From Hyphomicrobium sp. (lineage in GTDB: Bacteria; Pseudomonadota; Alphaproteobacteria; Rhizobiales; Hyphomicrobiaceae), in contig PERL01000002.1 in the NCBI GenBank assembly GCA_002928735.1, forward strand, positions 124,001 to 188,000: 64,000 bases of DNA, in the 5' to 3' direction. This document shows positions 49,399-59,625 of this stretch, piece after piece. The notes below the pieces were generated by a model, which saw only the letters and a list, made by a program, of their open reading frames with translations, had not been told where the DNA came from and did not search any database. Position 1 is the first letter of the stretch. Each line of letters begins with the position of its first letter. Position numbers and translations under genes: made by a program.

Positions 49399-50928
49399 TC
49401 ACGCGGCAACGAGGGGGAAGACAACGCCGATAGCCCACGCGATGGCGATGGCGTTGGCAAGGCCGGCAACGAGTGGATTGTTCGTGCGCGCATAGACCCA
49501 GCGACTGATGAGGCCGAAGAAGACAAAGAACAGCACAATCAGCGGCACGATGATGATGAGGAAGAAGAGCCGTTCGAAGTCGAGCGCCACGGCGATGGCG
49601 AGGGAGACGATGAACGCCGCCTTGGAGGCAATGTAGGCGCCGCGCCCGCTACCGTCGCCGCGGGTCAGCCATTCGTCGGCGAGGAAGTAGAGCAGCGTGC
49701 CGGCGGCCATGGCGAGGATGAGCGGCATGCGGGCAGCGGTGGGCACGAAGTTCGTGAACTCGGCGTGGATCGGCCAGACGACGATCAGGCCATAGAGGGC
49801 CAGCAGGATGAGCGTGGCGAGAGTGAGTTTGCCGCCGGCGTTTTGAAGATCGGCGCGGGTGGGCAGACCTTTGCCCGTCCACCAGAGACAGGCGGCGGTG
49901 AGAAGGCCGTAGAGCGCGAAGTGGCAAGCGAGGTAGTCGCCCACCAACACGGGCAAAAATTCGGTCGGAAGCGGGCGCAAGATTAGCGGGGTTGCGATTG
50001 CAGGAAGCAGGAGCGGCAGCCATAGGTCGCGCCAAGGCAAGCCAGCGCCCGTGTGCGCAGGCGACACAACGGGTAGGAGCGATGTGAGCGGCTTTACGAG
50101 CAGCGCAAGGCCGATGAACAGCAGCGCGATCCAGCGGCCGCGTTCGGCGATCTCGATGCCGCCGGGCCGTTTGATGCCGAAGGTCTGGTCGAGCCAGGAT
50201 TGGGCTTCAGCGAGAGATTCAGGGCGATAAAGCACTCCCACGTGTTCGGAGTAGGAGCTGAAATACGCGCGGCGCGCGGTGCCTGTCGCAAAGTCGCCGT
50301 AGGTGACGCCGGGTTGGGCTTCTTTGGGAGTGGAGACGAGGCCGGTGGCGCGGAGAGCTTCTGTTTTCAGCATGCCTTCCCAATCACCGACGATGATGAG
50401 GAGGTTTTTGGGTACCTCGCGCGTGACGGCAGGGGAGAACATAGAAACAGCAACGGTGGCGGCGACGTTGGGATTTTGTCCAGCGGCGCGCACGATGATG
50501 TCGGACGCCATCGAGTGACCAAGGAGAGCGACACGGCCATCGCCGACGGTGCGGGCGTAGGTGAGAACTTTTTCGGTTTCGGCAACGAGGGTTTTGGTGG
50601 CGCCATCTTCGCGGGTGATGTTGCCGGTGAGGGGCTCGGGGTTGCGGCCATGGCCGGCGAAATCGAAGGTGATGGCGATGAGGCCATTGCGCGCGAGCGT
50701 GTAGGCGAAGGAATACATCAATGGTTCGGACCCGGCGAAGCCGTGGGCGATGACGACGACGGGCGCCTTTTCGACGCCGGGGTTGCGATAGACGGTCGCC
50801 GGGATGTGGCCGATCGTGACGGCTTCGGTGACGACGTTGGCGCGGGCGGCGGACAATTTCCAGACAGACAAAGCGACGGCCAGCGCTGCAAGCAGTGCGA
50901 AGGCGAGAGTCGACATTCTAACCGGCAT
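49399..50928 (-). CDS. Membrane-embedded alpha/beta hydrolase
   Basis: A 509-residue protein. An N-terminal anchor (LAFALLAALAVALSVWKL) is followed by an alpha/beta hydrolase domain (about 45-270) with VVIAHGFAGSEPL, FDFAGHGRNPEP and the nucleophile elbow LLGHSMASDI. The C-terminal half has about eight membrane helices (IALLFIGLALLVKPL; LLLPAIATPLIL; LILLALYGLIVVWPI; RLFFLIIIVPLIVLFFVFFG). The fusion is unusual; the substrate may be lipid-like. I use the ATG at 50928, seven bases after the upstream BciB-like gene's stop, so the two probably form an operon. Confidence 0.85.
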   Translation of the reverse strand: MPVRMSTLAFALLAALAVALSVWKLSAARANVVTEAVTIGHIPATVYRNPGVEKAPVVVIAHGFAGSEPLMYSFAYTLARNGLIAITFDFAGHGRNPEPLTGNITREDGATKTLVAETEKVLTYARTVGDGRVALLGHSMASDIIVRAAGQNPNVAATVAVSMFSPAVTREVPKNLLIIVGDWEGMLKTEALRATGLVSTPKEAQPGVTYGDFATGTARRAYFSSYSEHVGVLYRPESLAEAQSWLDQTFGIKRPGGIEIAERGRWIALLFIGLALLVKPLTSLLPVVSPAHTGAGLPWRDLWLPLLLPAIATPLILRPLPTEFLPVLVGDYLACHFALYGLLTAACLWWTGKGLPTRADLQNAGGKLTLATLILLALYGLIVVWPIHAEFTNFVPTAARMPLILAMAAGTLLYFLADEWLTRGDGSGRGAYIASKAAFIVSLAIAVALDFERLFFLIIIVPLIVLFFVFFGLISRWVYARTNNPLVAGLANAIAIAWAIGVVFPLVAA

Positions 50929-50935
50929 GCTGGGC

Positions 50936-52192
50936 TCAGCTCTCGCGAGGGGGGCGGGGCAGTTCGTCGGCGGTGGGCTTGAGGCCATAGGGTTCGACGA
51001 GGGCCCAGACATGGGCAGGGACCATATGGCGGACGCGGCGTGGCATGGCGCGGCGCAGGTGGACCACTGTTTCGCAGGCTTTCATTTCCAGACGCGAGCG
51101 GGCGAATTCAAGACCGCGCGGGCCGATTTTTGGCATCAGCCAGCCGACGATGGGGCGCAGCCAATCGGGCATGGATCGGAGCGGGAGACCGCCTGCGGCG
51201 CGCTCGGTGTTGGCGAGGAAGCCAGCGACCGCGCTTTTTCTTTTGCCGGCGCTGCCGGGTTCGGAGAGGCGGACTTCATCGCCCAAAAGATTCAAGAGTT
51301 CTTCGCCGCGTTCGTTGCGCACAAGCAGCCATTGCTGGCCTTCGCCGCCCATGTATCCGACCGTGATGTCGGCCAGCACGTTGGTGTAGTCGACGCATGT
51401 GCGGCAGGTGAGGGGAAAAAAGTCAGAGGGGAGTTTAGAGATCGGCAGCTTGAGGAAGGGGATTTCTTTCTTTGAGCCGTCGGTGAACCGCAGCTCGACG
51501 TAATAGTCGGCGCGAAATTCTAGGTAGGTGATGGTTTTTGGATCGTCCGCGAGGAGGTCGAGAAACTTATGGAAGTTCTCGGTCGTGGTGTTGTCGGAGC
51601 AGGGTGTGCCGATGACGTAGAGGCGATCGAGGCCCAATGTTTCTTCGATGGAGCGGAGCGCGAAGACCTGACAGGGGATGCCGATAACGGCGATGCGCTT
51701 GTAGCCGCGGTCGCGAACGGGTTCGAGGAGGGCCAGGAGCGGCGCGTAGCCCATGCGCATGCCGCGGGCGCGCGCCATGCCCTCGGCAGCGGTGATGATC
51801 ACCGGCATGGGCTTCCAGCTGTCGTCCGGGTCGGGGGCCATGGTGAGGACGGCTTCGACGGCGCCGGTTTCGAGCAGGCGTTCGGCGATGCGCGTGGTGA
51901 TGCCGGTCCATTGCGCGCCGGGACGGGGTGGGCTGAGTTCGGCGCGGACCATGCGGCGGACAGGGCCGAAGAAGGTTTCGTCGGGACGGGCGGCATCGCG
52001 CGGGCGGCCGTGGACCTTGGTTTCCATTGCGGGATAGTCGGGTTGGATGAACTGGCAGGCCCTGCCGCAGCGCTTGGCGTCGGCGGTGCGGGACAGGCCG
52101 CAGTCGGTGCACAGATCGCGGGGGGCGGGGGGCCCAAGTGGTGGAGCCCAGACGACGGCATCCGCGCTGCTAGCGGTTTCGTGCTGGTCCAT
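50936..52192 (-). CDS. BciB-like FrhB-family iron-sulfur flavoprotein (8-vinyl reductase/HCAR group)
   Basis: A 418-residue protein of the coenzyme F420 hydrogenase beta-subunit family. Cysteines in LCTDCGLSRTADAKRCGRACQF and LTCRTCVDYTNVLAD are candidate 4Fe-4S ligands. METKVHGRPRD, GAQWTGITT, VIGIPCQVFALRSIE, VIGTPCSDNTT, VGYMGG and KIGPRGLEFAR resemble, from memory, cyanobacterial BciB (divinyl chlorophyllide 8-vinyl reductase) and plant hydroxymethyl-chlorophyll reductase. No other photosynthesis gene is in the window, so it may reduce another tetrapyrrole or substrate. It is followed closely by the membrane hydrolase. Confidence 0.85.
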   Translation of the reverse strand: MDQHETASSADAVVWAPPLGPPAPRDLCTDCGLSRTADAKRCGRACQFIQPDYPAMETKVHGRPRDAARPDETFFGPVRRMVRAELSPPRPGAQWTGITTRIAERLLETGAVEAVLTMAPDPDDSWKPMPVIITAAEGMARARGMRMGYAPLLALLEPVRDRGYKRIAVIGIPCQVFALRSIEETLGLDRLYVIGTPCSDNTTTENFHKFLDLLADDPKTITYLEFRADYYVELRFTDGSKKEIPFLKLPISKLPSDFFPLTCRTCVDYTNVLADITVGYMGGEGQQWLLVRNERGEELLNLLGDEVRLSEPGSAGKRKSAVAGFLANTERAAGGLPLRSMPDWLRPIVGWLMPKIGPRGLEFARSRLEMKACETVVHLRRAMPRRVRHMVPAHVWALVEPYGLKPTADELPRPPRES

Positions 52193-52272
52193 CCGGTCGG
52201 CTGCCCCTCGTCGTCCCTGCGGTTTTGCCGATCCTAGATTGTGTCAAGCCGGTTGGACAGCCCTGAAAGAGA

Positions 52273-52301
52273 AACGCCCGCCGGACGGACCAGCGGGCGT
52301 T
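52273..52301 (-). terminator. Candidate terminator of the YcbB-type L,D-transpeptidase gene
   Basis: AACGCCCGC pairs with GCGGGCGTT around an 11-base loop. Read on the minus strand it is followed by TCTCTTTC, a moderate pyrimidine tract, 43 bases past the stop at 52344. The T-run is imperfect. Confidence 0.7.
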
Positions 52302-52343
52302 CTTGCGAGGCAGGGTTAGGTCGGGGCCTCGGTATTATTGAAA

Positions 52344-54227
52344 TCAGTATTGTTGAAACCAGAGCAGGCGCGGCGGCGGTACGGAGGACTTGTACGGCTT
52401 GCCGAGGCTCGACTTGAGCCACGGCTTTGGCGGGGGGCCACCAAAGGCCGCGAAGGCGGGAGCCGGCTTCGGCTTGGGCTTGGGCTTCGCCTTGTAGATG
52501 GCGGCTACGCCTTTGCGGAGCTCTTCATTCTGGCGCTTCAGGACGAGTGCGGGATCACGCGAGGCGATCAGCTTGATCGACTTGCCGGCGAGCGCTTCGC
52601 TGTAGCGCTTGTCGTGACCATAGATGTCCTTGAATTGGACCACGGCGCCATCCGGGTTCACCCACGTGGTCAGATACGTGTTGTGAACGGGCAGGTGCGT
52701 TTTGAGATCGATACGCGTGGAGGTTTTGACCTTGAGCTGGCGAGCAACGTCATCAGTGGTCCAGCCTTCCAACTCGCCTAAGATGACTTCGGCGAAGCGG
52801 TCGGGATTACGGACGCGGATGCAGCCGTGAGAGAACGTGCGCTCGGTGCTGTTGAAGAGGTGCTTGTCGTTTGTATCGTGCATGTAAACGTCGTGATGGT
52901 TCGGGAACATGAACTTCAGACGTCCGAGCGGGTTGCCGGGGCCGGCACCCTGGATGATCGGGACATTGCGGATATCCACCTTCGACCACTTGATGCGGGC
53001 GGGATTGATGACGCGCTTGCCGTCGCGAATCTGCATGCCGCGGCGGGCGAGTACGCCATAGTCGCCACCGCGCATGTGCGGCAGGATCTGGCGCAGCTTG
53101 ATCGATTCCGGCACGCCCCATTCCGGCTGGAAGATGACGTGGTTCATTTCGTCGGAGAACACCGGCGTTTGCGTGTTGGGCTTGCCGATGATGATGCGTT
53201 CCTGGTGGATGACCTCGCCGGCCTTGATCACGCGGGTCTGGAATTCGGGCAGATTGTTCCAGACGTACATTTTGCCCATGTCGTCGGGCATCGTGCGCCA
53301 GCGCTCGAGATTGACAAGGAATTTGTCGAGCTCGGCACGGTTTGCGACGCGCGAGGGCGGTGTGGCACGGTTCAGGATTTCGCGGATGCCGTCATCGACG
53401 TAGCGCTTGGATTCATAGCCGGCATTATCGACAGCCGCGCGGATTTTGCGCATCAGCGTGCGGTCGAGCAGATCGGCGTCTTCGGAGACTTCGAGGCCGA
53501 GGCGCTGGCGGATGAGCGGCACATCGGGATGGCGCTGACCGGGGTCAATACGCGTGCCGGGCGAGAGCAGCGGGAGCGGCTTGGGTGCAACGTCACCGCG
53601 GGCTTCGAGATAGGCCTGACGCAGGCGCTCGAACTGAGGATGCTTGGGATGGAAGCTTCGCAAACCGGCGACCGGATCGCCCCCGTTGGCGGCGATGGCG
53701 CGGAAGACGTCGCCGGCATAAAGCGTCTTGGGCGAGGCATCGAGCCAGCGCGACAGTTGCGTGGCGTCGACGCGACCGCCGCGGGCGTGCCAAGCATAGC
53801 GTACAGCTGAAACGGAGAGATCGACTTCGGCTGTGGCGCGGGCAGCGAGCGAGGCTGCCGCGATGGGCAAAGCCGGCAACTGGAATTGAGCGGGATCGAG
53901 ACCGTACTGATCGGCTTTGGCCAGTTCGTCGAACAGGTTTTGGCCAGCTGTGGTCAGGCCTCCTGAGTTGGTCCAGAGCGGGGCAGCATCGAATTCGCGG
54001 TAATGGCCGGCGATTTGCGACAGGAAGGCTCTTTCAATAGGGTCGCGCTCGGCTTCCATGCGACGGTCGACCTCGGCGACGACAGCGACCAGAGCCGTTC
54101 GTTGTTCGGCGCTCATCTCTTCGGCGGCGACCAATCCGATCGTTGCCGTCGCCGGCGCAGCCGAAACCGGAATGCCCCATCCCATTGAAACCGCCATGGC
54201 GGCCACGGCACACCCAACCCAACGCAT
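52344..54227 (-). CDS. Large L,D-transpeptidase, YcbB/LdtD-like
   Basis: A 627-residue periplasmic enzyme. Residues 1-23 are a signal peptide (VGCAVAAMAVSMGWGIPVSA). A scaffold domain follows, with LDPAQFQLPALP and a WLDASPKTLYAGDVFRAI segment, then a peptidoglycan-binding-like region (PDVPLIRQRLGL). The YkuD domain has YVWNNLPEFQTRVIKAGEVIHQERIIIG and the catalytic NSTERTFSHGCIRVRNPDRF with its nucleophile cysteine. The C-terminus is a Lys/Pro-rich tail. It forms 3-3 crosslinks. The ATG at 54227 begins the signal. Confidence 0.92.
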   Translation of the reverse strand: MRWVGCAVAAMAVSMGWGIPVSAAPATATIGLVAAEEMSAEQRTALVAVVAEVDRRMEAERDPIERAFLSQIAGHYREFDAAPLWTNSGGLTTAGQNLFDELAKADQYGLDPAQFQLPALPIAAASLAARATAEVDLSVSAVRYAWHARGGRVDATQLSRWLDASPKTLYAGDVFRAIAANGGDPVAGLRSFHPKHPQFERLRQAYLEARGDVAPKPLPLLSPGTRIDPGQRHPDVPLIRQRLGLEVSEDADLLDRTLMRKIRAAVDNAGYESKRYVDDGIREILNRATPPSRVANRAELDKFLVNLERWRTMPDDMGKMYVWNNLPEFQTRVIKAGEVIHQERIIIGKPNTQTPVFSDEMNHVIFQPEWGVPESIKLRQILPHMRGGDYGVLARRGMQIRDGKRVINPARIKWSKVDIRNVPIIQGAGPGNPLGRLKFMFPNHHDVYMHDTNDKHLFNSTERTFSHGCIRVRNPDRFAEVILGELEGWTTDDVARQLKVKTSTRIDLKTHLPVHNTYLTTWVNPDGAVVQFKDIYGHDKRYSEALAGKSIKLIASRDPALVLKRQNEELRKGVAAIYKAKPKPKPKPAPAFAAFGGPPPKPWLKSSLGKPYKSSVPPPRLLWFQQY

Positions 54228-54444
54228 CGAAACGAACTCCCCTACACTTATGCTCCGCGGGCGCACTATTGCTGCAGCAGCGGCCAAGCGCCAATCCCCG
54301 ATCAATTAGAAAACCAGTCCTGACCGGCATTCCTTGAAACATGATAAACGAGGCACACAAATCGTTGCAGCCGCGTTGTGTAACATACTGATATTCCAAA
54401 ACGCATTAAAGACAGGCGGACCACCTAAAGTTCCGTCCGCACGT

Positions 54445-55104
54445 TCAAATTCTGGGCACGAGGCCGGTGACGCGCCAGCCGGTGCCGGTGAAGGACATGG
54501 TGGCGGTGAGATCGGGGCCGGTGGCGGCGGCGTCGCGGGCCAACCCTAGGTAGATGGAGGTGGGGCCGTCGAAGCCGGCGGATTTAATGTTGCCCAACCC
54601 CAAACGGCGGCTTTCGGGGACGATGGGGGCGGCGGCGGCATCGGCCGGCGGGCTGGCGGGGGGCGGATCGGCGGCGGGCTTTTTGCCGAAGAGATCGCGA
54701 ACGAGTCCGCCGACTTGCCCCATGAGATCGGGGCCGCCCGCTTTGACCGACTTGATCAGATCTCGCAGGCTCTTGCCTTCGGCGTGCATCCGAATGATCG
54801 CCTGCGGGGTCAATATTGTGTCGAGCGAGGTTTCGACGAGTTTGGGGAGCGTGTCCTTGCTCATCTTTTCGATCAAGAGATCGCTGCCGGGAGTGCCCTT
54901 GGTCGCTTCCTTGAGATTCTGCTCGATGGCGGCGGTTGCAGCCGGGCGCAAGGACTGGCGGACACTTGGGAAATCAATGCCGCGCTCGACGCCGGCGACG
55001 TCGCCGCTCTCCAGGGCCAATTTGAGCTGATAGGCCGACCACGCCGGCCAGGCGACGTAGAATAAGCCAGCCAGAACAATGAGGAGTGCTGAGATCAGGC
55101 GCAT
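54445..55104 (-). CDS. DUF2939 domain protein, membrane-anchored
   Basis: A 219-residue protein. LISALLIVLAGLFYVAWPAWSAYQLKLALESGD is the membrane anchor and opening of DUF2939; FPSVRQSLRPAATAAIEQNL continues it. A Pro/Ala linker (about 145-165) precedes a short C-terminal beta domain (IYLGLARDAAATGPDLTATMSFTGTGWRVTGL). Function of the domain is unknown. The ATG at 55104 gives the anchor at the N-terminus. Confidence 0.85.
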   Translation of the reverse strand: MRLISALLIVLAGLFYVAWPAWSAYQLKLALESGDVAGVERGIDFPSVRQSLRPAATAAIEQNLKEATKGTPGSDLLIEKMSKDTLPKLVETSLDTILTPQAIIRMHAEGKSLRDLIKSVKAGGPDLMGQVGGLVRDLFGKKPAADPPPASPPADAAAAPIVPESRRLGLGNIKSAGFDGPTSIYLGLARDAAATGPDLTATMSFTGTGWRVTGLVPRI

Positions 55105-55341
55105 GATGGCGGTTTCCTTGGCCTTGTCTGGCGTCTTGGGCGGGCGGCTTTGGCGGTTTGGCGCGGGCGGCAATCGTCGTTCTACAGAACAATTCTGGCA
55201 GCGTCACTTCATGCGACGGAGGCGGCCACTTCTTTTCGTTGGGCGATGACCTGAGGGCAGCACGGTGCCGCGGAAATCATGGGAGTGGGGTTTCGGGCGC
55301 GGCGCGGGGACGAGGGAATCGTTTAGAGAGGGGGCATCGCA

Positions 55342-57552
55342 GTGCTGTTTGATCGATTAGAACCCATGCCCCCCGCCGCTCAGCGGAAAATCACCTCGGA
55401 TAGTCCGACGCTTCAGGACGCGCTTGGCGTGCTTGAGCGCGTGTTCGGCTATCACAGCTTCCGGCTGCATCAGTCCGCGATCATTGAGGCGGTGCTTGCG
55501 GGGCGGGATGCGCTCGTGCTGATGCCAACGGGCGGCGGCAAGTCGCTGTGCTACCAGATCCCGGCCATCGTACGGAACGGGACCGGCATCGTGGTGTCGC
55601 CGCTGATCGCGCTGATGCAGGATCAGGTGGACGCGCTGAAGGAAGCGGGCGTGTCGGCGGCGTTCTTGAATTCCAGTCTTTCTTTTCCCGAGCAGCAGGC
55701 GGTGGAGCGGCAGCTCGTGGCCGGCGCGCTCGATGTGTTGTATGTGGCGCCGGAGCGGCTCTTGCAGGAGCGGATGATCAATCTGCTCGGGCAGACGACT
55801 GTGTCGGTGTTCGCCATCGACGAAGCGCATTGCGTGTCGCAGTGGGGGCATGATTTCCGGCCGGAGTACCGGCAATTGCGGATGCTGGCGGAGCGGTTTC
55901 CGGGCGTGCCGCGGCTGGCATTGACTGCGACGGCGGATGAGCGGACGCGCGAAGAGATCGTTGCGGAGCTCAGCTTGGAGGGAGCGGAGCGGTTCGTCGC
56001 CAGCTTCGACCGACCGAACATTCGCTACACGATTGCGGAGATGGGATCGGTCAGCGCGCGGGAGCGGCTGTGGCAGTTCATCGAAAGCGAACACCCGGAA
56101 GATGCCGGGATCGTTTACTGCCTGTCGCGCAAGCAGGTGGAAGAGACGGCGGCATGGCTTTCGGGCAAGGGGCGGCGGGCGCTCGCCTATCATGCGGGGC
56201 TTGACGCGCAGGTGCGGCGCAAGGCGCAGGAGCGGTTCCTCAATGAAGATGGGCTGATCATCGTCGCGACGATCGCGTTCGGGATGGGGATCGACAAGCC
56301 GGACGTGCGGTTTGTGGCGCACTTGAGCCTGCCGAAATCGATTGAAGCCTATTATCAGGAAACCGGACGGGCGGGGCGCGACGGGGAGCCGGCAAATGCG
56401 TGGCTCGCCTATTCGCTGCAGGATGTCATTCAGCAGCGGCAGTGGATCGCGCAGTCGGATGGGTCGGAGACGTTCAAACAGACGATGCGGCAGAAGCTCG
56501 ACGCGCTGATCGGGCTCGGCGAGATGGTGACGTGCCGGCGGCAGGCACTGCTCGCCTACTTCGGCGAGCGGAACAGCGAGCCGTGCGGGAACTGCGACAA
56601 CTGCCTGACGCCGCCGGCGACGATGGATGGGACCGTTTTAGCGCAAAAGGCGCTGTCGACCGCCTATCGCACGGGGCAGCGCTACGGCGTCGGCTATCTG
56701 GTCGATATCCTCCACGGCAAGGCCGATGAGCGCTGCATTCGCGCCTCGCATGACAAACTGACCGTGTTCGGGATCGGCAAGGATACGGACGCCGCGGCGT
56801 GGCGCGGGCTTTACCGGCAGTTGGTGGCGCAGGGCTATCTGACGGGGGACGACGAGGGCTTCGGCACGCTGCAGCTGACGGACCGGGCGCGGCCTCTCTT
56901 GCGAGGGGATGAGAAATTTTTGATGCGCGTGGCGCCGGTGGGCGAGCGCGGTGGAAAATCGAAGCGCGAAAAGAAGAGCCCGGCGGCGGCCGGTGTGCCA
57001 GCGCAGCACCAAGGCGCTTTTGCCGCTCTCAAGGCGTTGCGCGCGCGGCTGGCTGCGGAAGCGAAGCTGCCGCCGTATGTCATCTGTCACGACAAGACGT
57101 TAGCGGAATTGGCTTCGATCCGCCCGCAGACGCTGGACGCGCTCGGCGACATTACGGGGCTCGGCGCGAGCAAAATCAAGCGCTACGGGCAGGCGATGCT
57201 GGATACGCTGGCTGCGTTCGCGGGCCATCCCATGCTCAACAACCGGCTGGCTGCGACCGTGAACGAGACGCTGGCCTTGCATCTGCAGGGGCTCGACGCT
57301 GAGGCGATCGCGGCGCGGCGCGGATTGAATGTCGGCACCATCCACGGGCATTTCGCCGATGCGATCGAGGCCGGGCTGGTGGAAGCGCGCGACGTTCTGA
57401 AAGATCTCGACGACAGCGATCTCGACGAGATCCATGCCGCGTTCGAACGCTTTGGTACGCTGGAAAGCGGCAAACTCGGACCGGTACACGGCGCGCTCGA
57501 TGGCCGGTTCGATTACGGCCTTTTGAAATGCGTGCTGGCGGAACTGGCCTAG
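55342..57552 (+). CDS. recQ: ATP-dependent DNA helicase RecQ
   Basis: A 736-residue superfamily 2 helicase. Walker A is [18 protein letters not shown], motif II is [21 protein letters not shown], motif VI is [14 protein letters not shown]. The RecQ zinc site follows as [24 protein letters not shown], then the winged-helix domain ([13 protein letters not shown] and downstream), an HRDC domain (about 560-635, [16 protein letters not shown]) and a C-terminal HTH_40-like domain ([23 protein letters not shown]), making it longer than E. coli RecQ (about 610). The GTG at 55342 follows AGAGGGGG at good spacing. Confidence 0.96.
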   Translation: MLFDRLEPMPPAAQRKITSDSPTLQDALGVLERVFGYHSFRLHQSAIIEAVLAGRDALVLMPTGGGKSLCYQIPAIVRNGTGIVVSPLIALMQDQVDALKEAGVSAAFLNSSLSFPEQQAVERQLVAGALDVLYVAPERLLQERMINLLGQTTVSVFAIDEAHCVSQWGHDFRPEYRQLRMLAERFPGVPRLALTATADERTREEIVAELSLEGAERFVASFDRPNIRYTIAEMGSVSARERLWQFIESEHPEDAGIVYCLSRKQVEETAAWLSGKGRRALAYHAGLDAQVRRKAQERFLNEDGLIIVATIAFGMGIDKPDVRFVAHLSLPKSIEAYYQETGRAGRDGEPANAWLAYSLQDVIQQRQWIAQSDGSETFKQTMRQKLDALIGLGEMVTCRRQALLAYFGERNSEPCGNCDNCLTPPATMDGTVLAQKALSTAYRTGQRYGVGYLVDILHGKADERCIRASHDKLTVFGIGKDTDAAAWRGLYRQLVAQGYLTGDDEGFGTLQLTDRARPLLRGDEKFLMRVAPVGERGGKSKREKKSPAAAGVPAQHQGAFAALKALRARLAAEAKLPPYVICHDKTLAELASIRPQTLDALGDITGLGASKIKRYGQAMLDTLAAFAGHPMLNNRLAATVNETLALHLQGLDAEAIAARRGLNVGTIHGHFADAIEAGLVEARDVLKDLDDSDLDEIHAAFERFGTLESGKLGPVHGALDGRFDYGLLKCVLAELA

Positions 57553-58001
57553 TCCGCCGGGTCTGAGGCACGGCGCTTCAACAGGCCGTCGCCGGCCGCT
57601 AGGGCCAATCCGAGCAAAAGGCCGGAATGGAAGAGCCCACTGGCGAGCGGCAAGAGCGCTTCGTACCAAATGAGACCCGGCGCCAAGGCCATCAACGAGA
57701 CGGATGCGATGTACGTGGCGGCAAGTGGGCGCGCGATTGCGGATCCGAAACGCCAGGCGACGATGGCAGCCGCGGAGAGCGCGATGACCGTCTTCACGAA
57801 GGCCATGAAGCGCACCAGAACAAGCAAATCCGGGTCGGTCGCGGCGGCCGGGGCGTAGGTGGAGCCGATAGCGGCGCCGGTAGCCAAGGTGATCACAATA
57901 GCGCCCCCCAAGACGATCCGACGGGTGCGCGTTATCTCCCACGTCATGGGGGTCGATATTGGCTGGCGCTCGCTGATGGTGACCATCGCTGTCATCCGCA
58001 T
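57549..58001 (-). CDS. Hypothetical four-helix membrane protein
   Basis: A 150-residue membrane protein: an N-terminal polar segment, then helices at [62 protein letters not shown] and [20 protein letters not shown]. It overlaps the recQ stop by four bases, convergently. No family is recognised with confidence. Confidence 0.7.
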   Translation of the reverse strand: MRMTAMVTISERQPISTPMTWEITRTRRIVLGGAIVITLATGAAIGSTYAPAAATDPDLLVLVRFMAFVKTVIALSAAAIVAWRFGSAIARPLAATYIASVSLMALAPGLIWYEALLPLASGLFHSGLLLGLALAAGDGLLKRRASDPAD

Positions 58002-58229
58002 ATTGGCTTTGGCACAATAGGCAGAAAGGGACGACGCACGCGGCGCGCTGTCAAGACGTGGTGGGGCGGGGTGGGGCGACGATCAGAAGTCATGATCACG
58101 TGATTAGCTTTGCCAACTTCAACATGTGGCCGTTGGGCCTCTTCCCTAAGAAGAATTAACTCCTATGTGCTAGACCAACCGGCGCGAGCGGTTTACGCTT
58201 GTGTCATCAATGCTTTCTGGAGGCGCCCC

Positions 58230-58532
58230 GTGGCCCGACCCCTGCTCAAATCGATGATGGTTGCCCTGCTTCTGTCGGGCGCTGCCGCAGTTGCCGTGCC
58301 GCAGACGGCCGAGGCGCAGAACTCCGGCGCCAAGAAGGCGAAACCGCTCTCGGGCAAATCCTACTACGGCCGCCGTGGCGGTTACACGGTGCGCAAGTCG
58401 GATGTCATCGGCGACACGCGCCGCCAAGATCCGTCGATGAACGCCCGCACGTCGGGTGCACCGCTGCAGGGCGACTTCTTCTGGGAGCAGCCCACCTCGC
58501 CCATCGGCGGCAACACCTCCTACATGCACTAA
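58230..58532 (+). CDS. Small exported protein, hypothetical
   Basis: A 100-residue protein from a GTG at 58230 with GGAGG seven bases upstream. The first 29 residues form a signal peptide (SMMVALLLSGAAAVAVPQTAEAQ). The mature part is short, basic and Gly/Ser/Arg-rich (SGKSYYGRRGGYTVRKSDVIG) and ends FFWEQPTSPIGGNTSYMH. No cysteine is present. I do not recognise a family. It is convergent with the AraC-type regulator. Confidence 0.72.
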   Translation: MARPLLKSMMVALLLSGAAAVAVPQTAEAQNSGAKKAKPLSGKSYYGRRGGYTVRKSDVIGDTRRQDPSMNARTSGAPLQGDFFWEQPTSPIGGNTSYMH

Positions 58533-58545
58533 GCTCCGTTGGAGC

Positions 58546-59625
58546 CTACACAACGGTTGCACTCTGCGCCGGCCCCGCGGGCATGCGCGGCAACGACTTG
58601 CGCCATGAGTCTGGGGTCGATCCGGACCATTGCCGGAACGCGCGCACGAACACACCCGGTTCCGAATATCCCATGACCTGGGCGACGGCCGCGACCGGCA
58701 AGTGCGTGTGACGTAGCAGCTGCCGGGCGATGCTATAGCGCGTCTCGTTAACGAGTGTGCGCAGCGTCGTGCCCTGCTCGGCGAGCCGCCGATTGACGGT
58801 GCGCGGTGTCAATCCGGTGGCCTCGCACACCATGCGCATATGCGCACGTTCCGCATGAAGTGCGGGGAGAAGTAGGCGCCTTATCTGATCGGCGAAGTCG
58901 GGCTCGAGATCGTTCCAATAGCCCTGGACCTGTTTCATGGTCCGCTCAAATTTGACTGGGTCCGCACTCGGTAGCGGCAGATCAACGACGTGCTCGGGAT
59001 ACGTAAAGCCGAAATGATGCGATTCAAAAACCACTCTCGCCGGCTTGGCGGCGGCGCGGATCTCATCGGCCGCCGGAACGGCTGTTTCACTACAAGCGAA
59101 AAGGACTTCCTTGGGCAACTGACCACTCAACTCATGGACGATCGCCACGCCCGCGCCGACGGATGCCAATAGAAATTGCAGAGAGGGCAATCCGCTGATC
59201 AAACAGCGATAGCCAATCAGCGTCTGGTCTTTCTGGCGAACGATATAGGGGTCTTGCTCAACGACATAAGGCGCGCCGCCGCGCACAACACGGTGGTGAT
59301 TTTCGATGTGGGCGCGAATGGCCCGGCCGAGAGTCGGTGCGGCGCGCACCATTTCGCCGATGAGCCCCAAATGTTCGATGCGGGCGCGCAAGCCGAGTAA
59401 GAAACCGAATGCGCTGTTCTCCGTGACACGGGCGCAGTCGTCGAGCAATCGCACGACATTTGCGAAGGGAAGCGCGCGGTCGCGATCGTCGAGATCGCCG
59501 CAAGCAAATCCATGTTTTTCCAGCAGCGGTTTTGGATCGACTCCGAAAGACCTCAGGAATTCAGGCAATTCGCTGAATATGCCACATCTTTGAACACCGA
59601 GCTGATCTGCGGCGAATTCAGGCAT
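58546..59625 (-). CDS. AraC family transcriptional regulator (arabinose-binding-like N-terminal domain)
   Basis: A 359-residue regulator. Residues 1-200 match the Arabinose_bd/OruR-type ligand domain (LPEFLRSFGVDPKPLLEKHGF, LPFANVVRLLDDCARVT). The C-terminal part holds two helix-turn-helix units: MVCEATGLTPRTVNRRLAEQG and VAAVAQVMGYSEPGVFVRAFRQW, the AraC signature. The ligand is unknown. The ATG at 59625 gives the family N-terminus. An inverted repeat ATCAGGGA-N28-TCCCTGAT (59714-59757) lies in the region shared with the divergent marR gene. Confidence 0.9.
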   Translation of the reverse strand: MPEFAADQLGVQRCGIFSELPEFLRSFGVDPKPLLEKHGFACGDLDDRDRALPFANVVRLLDDCARVTENSAFGFLLGLRARIEHLGLIGEMVRAAPTLGRAIRAHIENHHRVVRGGAPYVVEQDPYIVRQKDQTLIGYRCLISGLPSLQFLLASVGAGVAIVHELSGQLPKEVLFACSETAVPAADEIRAAAKPARVVFESHHFGFTYPEHVVDLPLPSADPVKFERTMKQVQGYWNDLEPDFADQIRRLLLPALHAERAHMRMVCEATGLTPRTVNRRLAEQGTTLRTLVNETRYSIARQLLRHTHLPVAAVAQVMGYSEPGVFVRAFRQWSGSTPDSWRKSLPRMPAGPAQSATVV

